The position numbers were made by a program, and so were the translations under genes. A stretch of DNA of 64,000 nt from Hydrogenibacillus schlegelii. Its GTDB lineage: Bacteria > Bacillota > Bacilli > Thermicanales > DSM-22653. Location of the stretch: contig NZ_JXBB01000001.1 in NCBI RefSeq assembly GCF_001653195.1, positions 248,001 to 312,000 of the forward strand, in the 5' to 3' direction. Positions 61,367 through 64,000 of this stretch are shown in pieces. The notes beneath the pieces are model-generated. The model searched no databases and was not told the origin of the DNA. It saw only the letters and a list, made by a program, of their open reading frames with translations. Every line of letters starts with the position of its first letter. Positions within the stretch are counted from its first letter, which is position 1.

Positions 61367-62551
61367 GTGCCCAAGCGACCGCGCGTGCTGCACGTGATCG
61401 GCGGCGGCGAGTTCGGCGGCGCCGAACGGCACCTCATCGCCCTCTACCGGACGCTCAGGGAGGACGTCGACTTTACGCTGGCGACGTTTTATCCCGGGCG
61501 GCTCGTCGAAGCGTTTCGGGAGCTCGGCGCCGAACCGGTCATCCTCGCCCAATCCGGCCGTTTCGACCTCACCCTCTACCGCCGGGTGCACGCCCTCATT
61601 GTCGCCTTGAAGCCGGATGTCGTCCACTCCCACGGCGTCCGGGCCAACCTCTTTGCCCGGCTGGCGGCGGCCCGGGCCGGCGTGCCGCGCATCGTCACGA
61701 CCGTCCACAGTTTTCTCCGCTATGATTATCCCCTGCGGCGGGAATTCGTCCTCGCCTGGGCGATGGAACACGCGAGCCGGCCGTTCGTCGATCACGTCAT
61801 CGCCGTCAGCGACGCCCTTCGCCGGTCGCTCGAAGCCGACGGGATGGCACCGGAGCGGATCACCGTCATCGAAAACGGCGTCGACCTCGCCCCGTTCGCC
61901 GCGGCCCGGCGTACCCTCCGGGCGCCCGGGCAAAAAAAAGCCTTCCGGTCCCCGCTTTCCCTTCCGGAAGACGCGTTCGTCTGGGCGGTGACGGCCCGTC
62001 TCGTGCCGGTCAAGGGGCTGGACGTTCTCCTCGACGCCTTCGCCCGCCTCATCGGCGACCCGACCGCGCCGGCCGGACGACCGGCCTACCTCCTCGTCAT
62101 CGGGACCGGCCCGTTAAAATCTTCCCTTTCTGCCGCCGCCGAGCGCCGGGGCCTCGCCGGGCGGATCCGCTGGCTCGGACACCGTGACGACGTCCCGGAG
62201 CTCCTCGCCGCCGCCGACGCCTTCGTCCTTCCCTCCCGGCAGGAAGGCGGCTTTCCTCTGGCGCTCGTCGAAGCCCTTGCCGCCGGCCTTCCGGCGGTCG
62301 CCACCGCCGTCCCGGCGATCGCCGGCACCCTCGCCGGAGCCGGCGATCCGCCGCCGGTAGAACTCGTCCCGCCGGGCGACGCCGAAGCCCTCGCCGGGGC
62401 GATGCGGCGCCTCATGGCGGCGTCGCCGGAAGTGCGGACCGTCCGAAGCGCCAGCGCCCTCCGGCTCGTCGGCGAGCGATTTTCCCTCTCGGCGTTCGGC
62501 CGAAGGCACCGGGCGTTTTACGAACGGCTGCTCGCCTCCGAGACGACCTGA
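61367..62551 (+). CDS. Glycosyltransferase family 4
   Basis: A 394-residue GT-B glycosyltransferase. The start VLHVIGGGEFGGAERHLIAL holds the family's glycine loop. DVVHSHGVRANLFARLAA and TTVHSFLRYDYP follow. The C-terminal GT4 donor domain has RLVPVKGLDVLLDAFARL and VLPSRQEGGFPLALVEALAAG, where the E-x7-E motif binds the nucleotide sugar. The GTG at 61367 follows AAGGAAGTGA. It probably works in surface polysaccharide synthesis with the csaB operon upstream. Confidence 0.88.
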   Translation: MPKRPRVLHVIGGGEFGGAERHLIALYRTLREDVDFTLATFYPGRLVEAFRELGAEPVILAQSGRFDLTLYRRVHALIVALKPDVVHSHGVRANLFARLAAARAGVPRIVTTVHSFLRYDYPLRREFVLAWAMEHASRPFVDHVIAVSDALRRSLEADGMAPERITVIENGVDLAPFAAARRTLRAPGQKKAFRSPLSLPEDAFVWAVTARLVPVKGLDVLLDAFARLIGDPTAPAGRPAYLLVIGTGPLKSSLSAAAERRGLAGRIRWLGHRDDVPELLAAADAFVLPSRQEGGFPLALVEALAAGLPAVATAVPAIAGTLAGAGDPPPVELVPPGDAEALAGAMRRLMAASPEVRTVRSASALRLVGERFSLSAFGRRHRAFYERLLASETT

Positions 62552-63975
62552 CGGAACAACGCGGCAAACGCCGCCGCTTGGCGATCCCGGCGGTACGGCT
62601 CGAACGCCGGCTCCCGAAGCACGTCGATCCCCGCCGTGAGCCGCCCCGCCCGCCAGTCGTCGACGAGACGTTCGAGGACCGCCCGGATCGCCGCCCCGTC
62701 GTCCGGGGGAGCCACATACGCCCCGGGAAGCCGGCGGACGATCGCCTCGGCTTCGCCGGGGCGAAGGAGCGCTAGGATCGGCCGGCCGACGGCGAGGTAG
62801 TCGAACAGCTTCCCCGGAATGTATTGTCCCGCCCGAAGATCGAGATCGCCGACGAGGAGGAGGACCGTCGAGGCGGCGAGGAGGCGGAGGGCCGCCCCGT
62901 ACGGGAGCGCCCCGTGGTCGACGACGAGGTCCCCGAGGCCGAGGGCTTCGGCCGCCCGCCGGTTGTCGTCCCGCCCCGGCGGATCGAACTGGCCGGCGAA
63001 GTCGAGGCGCACCTCCTCCGGCCGGAGCCGGCCGGCGGCGATGAGGTCATGAAGGGCCTGGAAAAACGCCCGGGGGTGGCGCTTCGGATAAAAAATTCCC
63101 GTATGGGCGAAGCGAAGAACCCCGTCCGGCGGCCGGAGGTCCCCCGCCTCGGCCCGAAGCCGGACGACGTCCTCCGGATCAAACCCGTTGTAGATGACCT
63201 CGATCGCGGCGTCCGGATAGCGGGCCAGAAAACCTTCCCGGAACGCCTGCGTCACCGTCGTCACCCGGCTCGCCGCCCGGAAGACCGCCCGCTCCATCGC
63301 CCGCTCGAGGGCCGCCCGCCACGGAAGCGCCGTAAAGTGCATGTTGTCCGTCCACGGGTCCCGAAAATCCGCCACCCACGGAAGGCCCGTCTTCCGCCGG
63401 ATGAGGAGCGCGACCAGGTGGTTCGTCACCGGTCCCGAGGTGGAAAAAAGGACGTCGACCCGGTGCGTTCGAATCGCCGAAAGACCGGCCCGGACCGCCC
63501 GGCGGGCCCAGACGATCTCCTCGTCCGGGATGAAGAGCCCCTCCCGCAGGCGCATCGCCGCCGACCGGAGCCATCGGCGAACGAAGCGGGGCAAAACGGG
63601 GCCGGCCGACCCGTCGGCGGGCGCCGCCTCCGCCGGGCGCCCCGCACCGGACGACGTCCGCCCCACCGATTTCCCGCCCGACGCTCCCTCCGGCACGCCC
63701 CCCTCGGGTCGACCGCCCGGCGCCGCCACCCCGCCGGCGCCGCCGCGAAAGAGCCCGCTCAGCGCGAGATGCCAGCGGGGATGCGGGACGCGGTAGATCG
63801 GTACGTGCCGCGGCAGGTCTTTGAGCCGGCTTTCATCCCGCTGGAGATACGGCGGCGGACAGGCGGCGAGAACGACCGGTCGGATGCCGAAGTCGGGCAG
63901 GTACTTGACGAGCTTCTGCGCCCGCGGCACGCCGCCCCCGCCCACCGGCGGAAACAGGTAGGAGATGATCAACAC
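62518..63975 (-). CDS. Glycosyltransferase with disordered insert, possibly incomplete at window edge
   Basis: A GT-B glycosyltransferase of at least 485 residues. It begins LIISYLFPPVGGGGVPRAQK, the N-terminal loop of family 4 enzymes that act on surface sugars. VDVLFSTSGPVTNHLVALLI, WVADFRDPWTDN, VIYNGFDPEDV, FAHTGIFYPKRHPRAF and IPGKLFDYLAVGRPILALL follow in order. Residues 77-125 are a Gly/Ala/Ser-rich insert. The GTG at 63975 is likely the start, but the frame stays open to the right edge, so the true start may lie outside. Its 3' end overlaps the convergent glycosyltransferase by 34 bases. Confidence 0.85.
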   Translation of the reverse strand: MLIISYLFPPVGGGGVPRAQKLVKYLPDFGIRPVVLAACPPPYLQRDESRLKDLPRHVPIYRVPHPRWHLALSGLFRGGAGGVAAPGGRPEGGVPEGASGGKSVGRTSSGAGRPAEAAPADGSAGPVLPRFVRRWLRSAAMRLREGLFIPDEEIVWARRAVRAGLSAIRTHRVDVLFSTSGPVTNHLVALLIRRKTGLPWVADFRDPWTDNMHFTALPWRAALERAMERAVFRAASRVTTVTQAFREGFLARYPDAAIEVIYNGFDPEDVVRLRAEAGDLRPPDGVLRFAHTGIFYPKRHPRAFFQALHDLIAAGRLRPEEVRLDFAGQFDPPGRDDNRRAAEALGLGDLVVDHGALPYGAALRLLAASTVLLLVGDLDLRAGQYIPGKLFDYLAVGRPILALLRPGEAEAIVRRLPGAYVAPPDDGAAIRAVLERLVDDWRAGRLTAGIDVLREPAFEPYRRDRQAAAFAALFRQVVSEASSRS

Positions 63976-64000
63976 CCCGAGCGGCCGTTCGCTTCCCGTC

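Noticed and set aside
1-64000. CRISPR arrays, rRNA genes, prophage or replication origin
   Set aside because: No regularly spaced repeats, rRNA sequence, phage structural genes or DnaA-box cluster were seen.

Overview
The window comes from a high-GC, endospore-forming relative of Bacillus. Three things point there. gerE and gerM are present. The gene order ysnB-rdgB-rph-gerM-murI-MarR-gerE-ysmA-sdhBAC-lysC-uvrC (22144-35557, read right to left) matches Bacillus subtilis. The trxA-etfA-etfB-fadR-lcfA block is also conserved in order. Shine-Dalgarno sequences are strong and GTG starts are common. The very high GC suggests a thermophilic lineage such as Hydrogenibacillus, but that is inference.

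Left part (1-10,800) is accessory and partly decayed. It holds an SDR dehydrogenase, a GreA/GreB-like factor and a patatin-like hydrolase, all on minus. Then come a frameshifted HrcA-like regulator, an MMPL transporter and a secreted heptad-repeat protein on plus. The regulator and the transporter each have the same 17-bp element about 37 bases before their starts. A DsbA-like protein follows. A graveyard of mobile DNA comes next: the right end and last 41 codons of an IS605-type TnpB, an internally deleted IS256-type transposase, and a broken DUF134 gene.

11,144-17,335 is a complete molybdoenzyme operon of the polysulfide/thiosulfate reductase type: a Tat-exported catalytic subunit, a four-cluster ferredoxin subunit, an NrfD membrane anchor, an unusual multi-cluster ferredoxin with a C-terminal zinc-ribbon-like motif, and a TorD chaperone. 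A perfect terminator closes it. A decayed rhodanese-like fragment, a type II toxin-antitoxin pair and a tRNA-Ala(CGC) follow.

19,145-37,095 is mostly core genome: manA, phosphoesterases, the ysnB-to-uvrC block and an MFS exporter. A sigma-K promoter is readable before gerE, and vegetative promoters before sdhC, the MarR gene, uvrC and the exporter.

37,174-48,422 is an acetate/organic acid module: two acetyl-CoA synthetase paralogues, a DUF485-ActP symporter pair under a promoter with a CcpA cre-like palindrome, and a second operon of small membrane protein, symporter, LytS-type kinase and LytTR regulator. The second operon looks like a sensor-plus-transporter unit for a small carboxylate.

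48,776-55,724 carries thioredoxin with a WCHPC active site, decayed branched-chain amino acid ABC (livF, livG) and TRAP (dctP) genes, then etfA, etfB, fadR and lcfA for fatty acid oxidation, with FadR-box palindromes before fadR and lcfA.

55,970-63,975 is cell-surface polysaccharide: csaB, an O-antigen ligase-like protein and an unrecognised 868-residue membrane/extracellular protein in one translationally coupled operon, then two convergent glycosyltransferases. The last may continue past the window edge.
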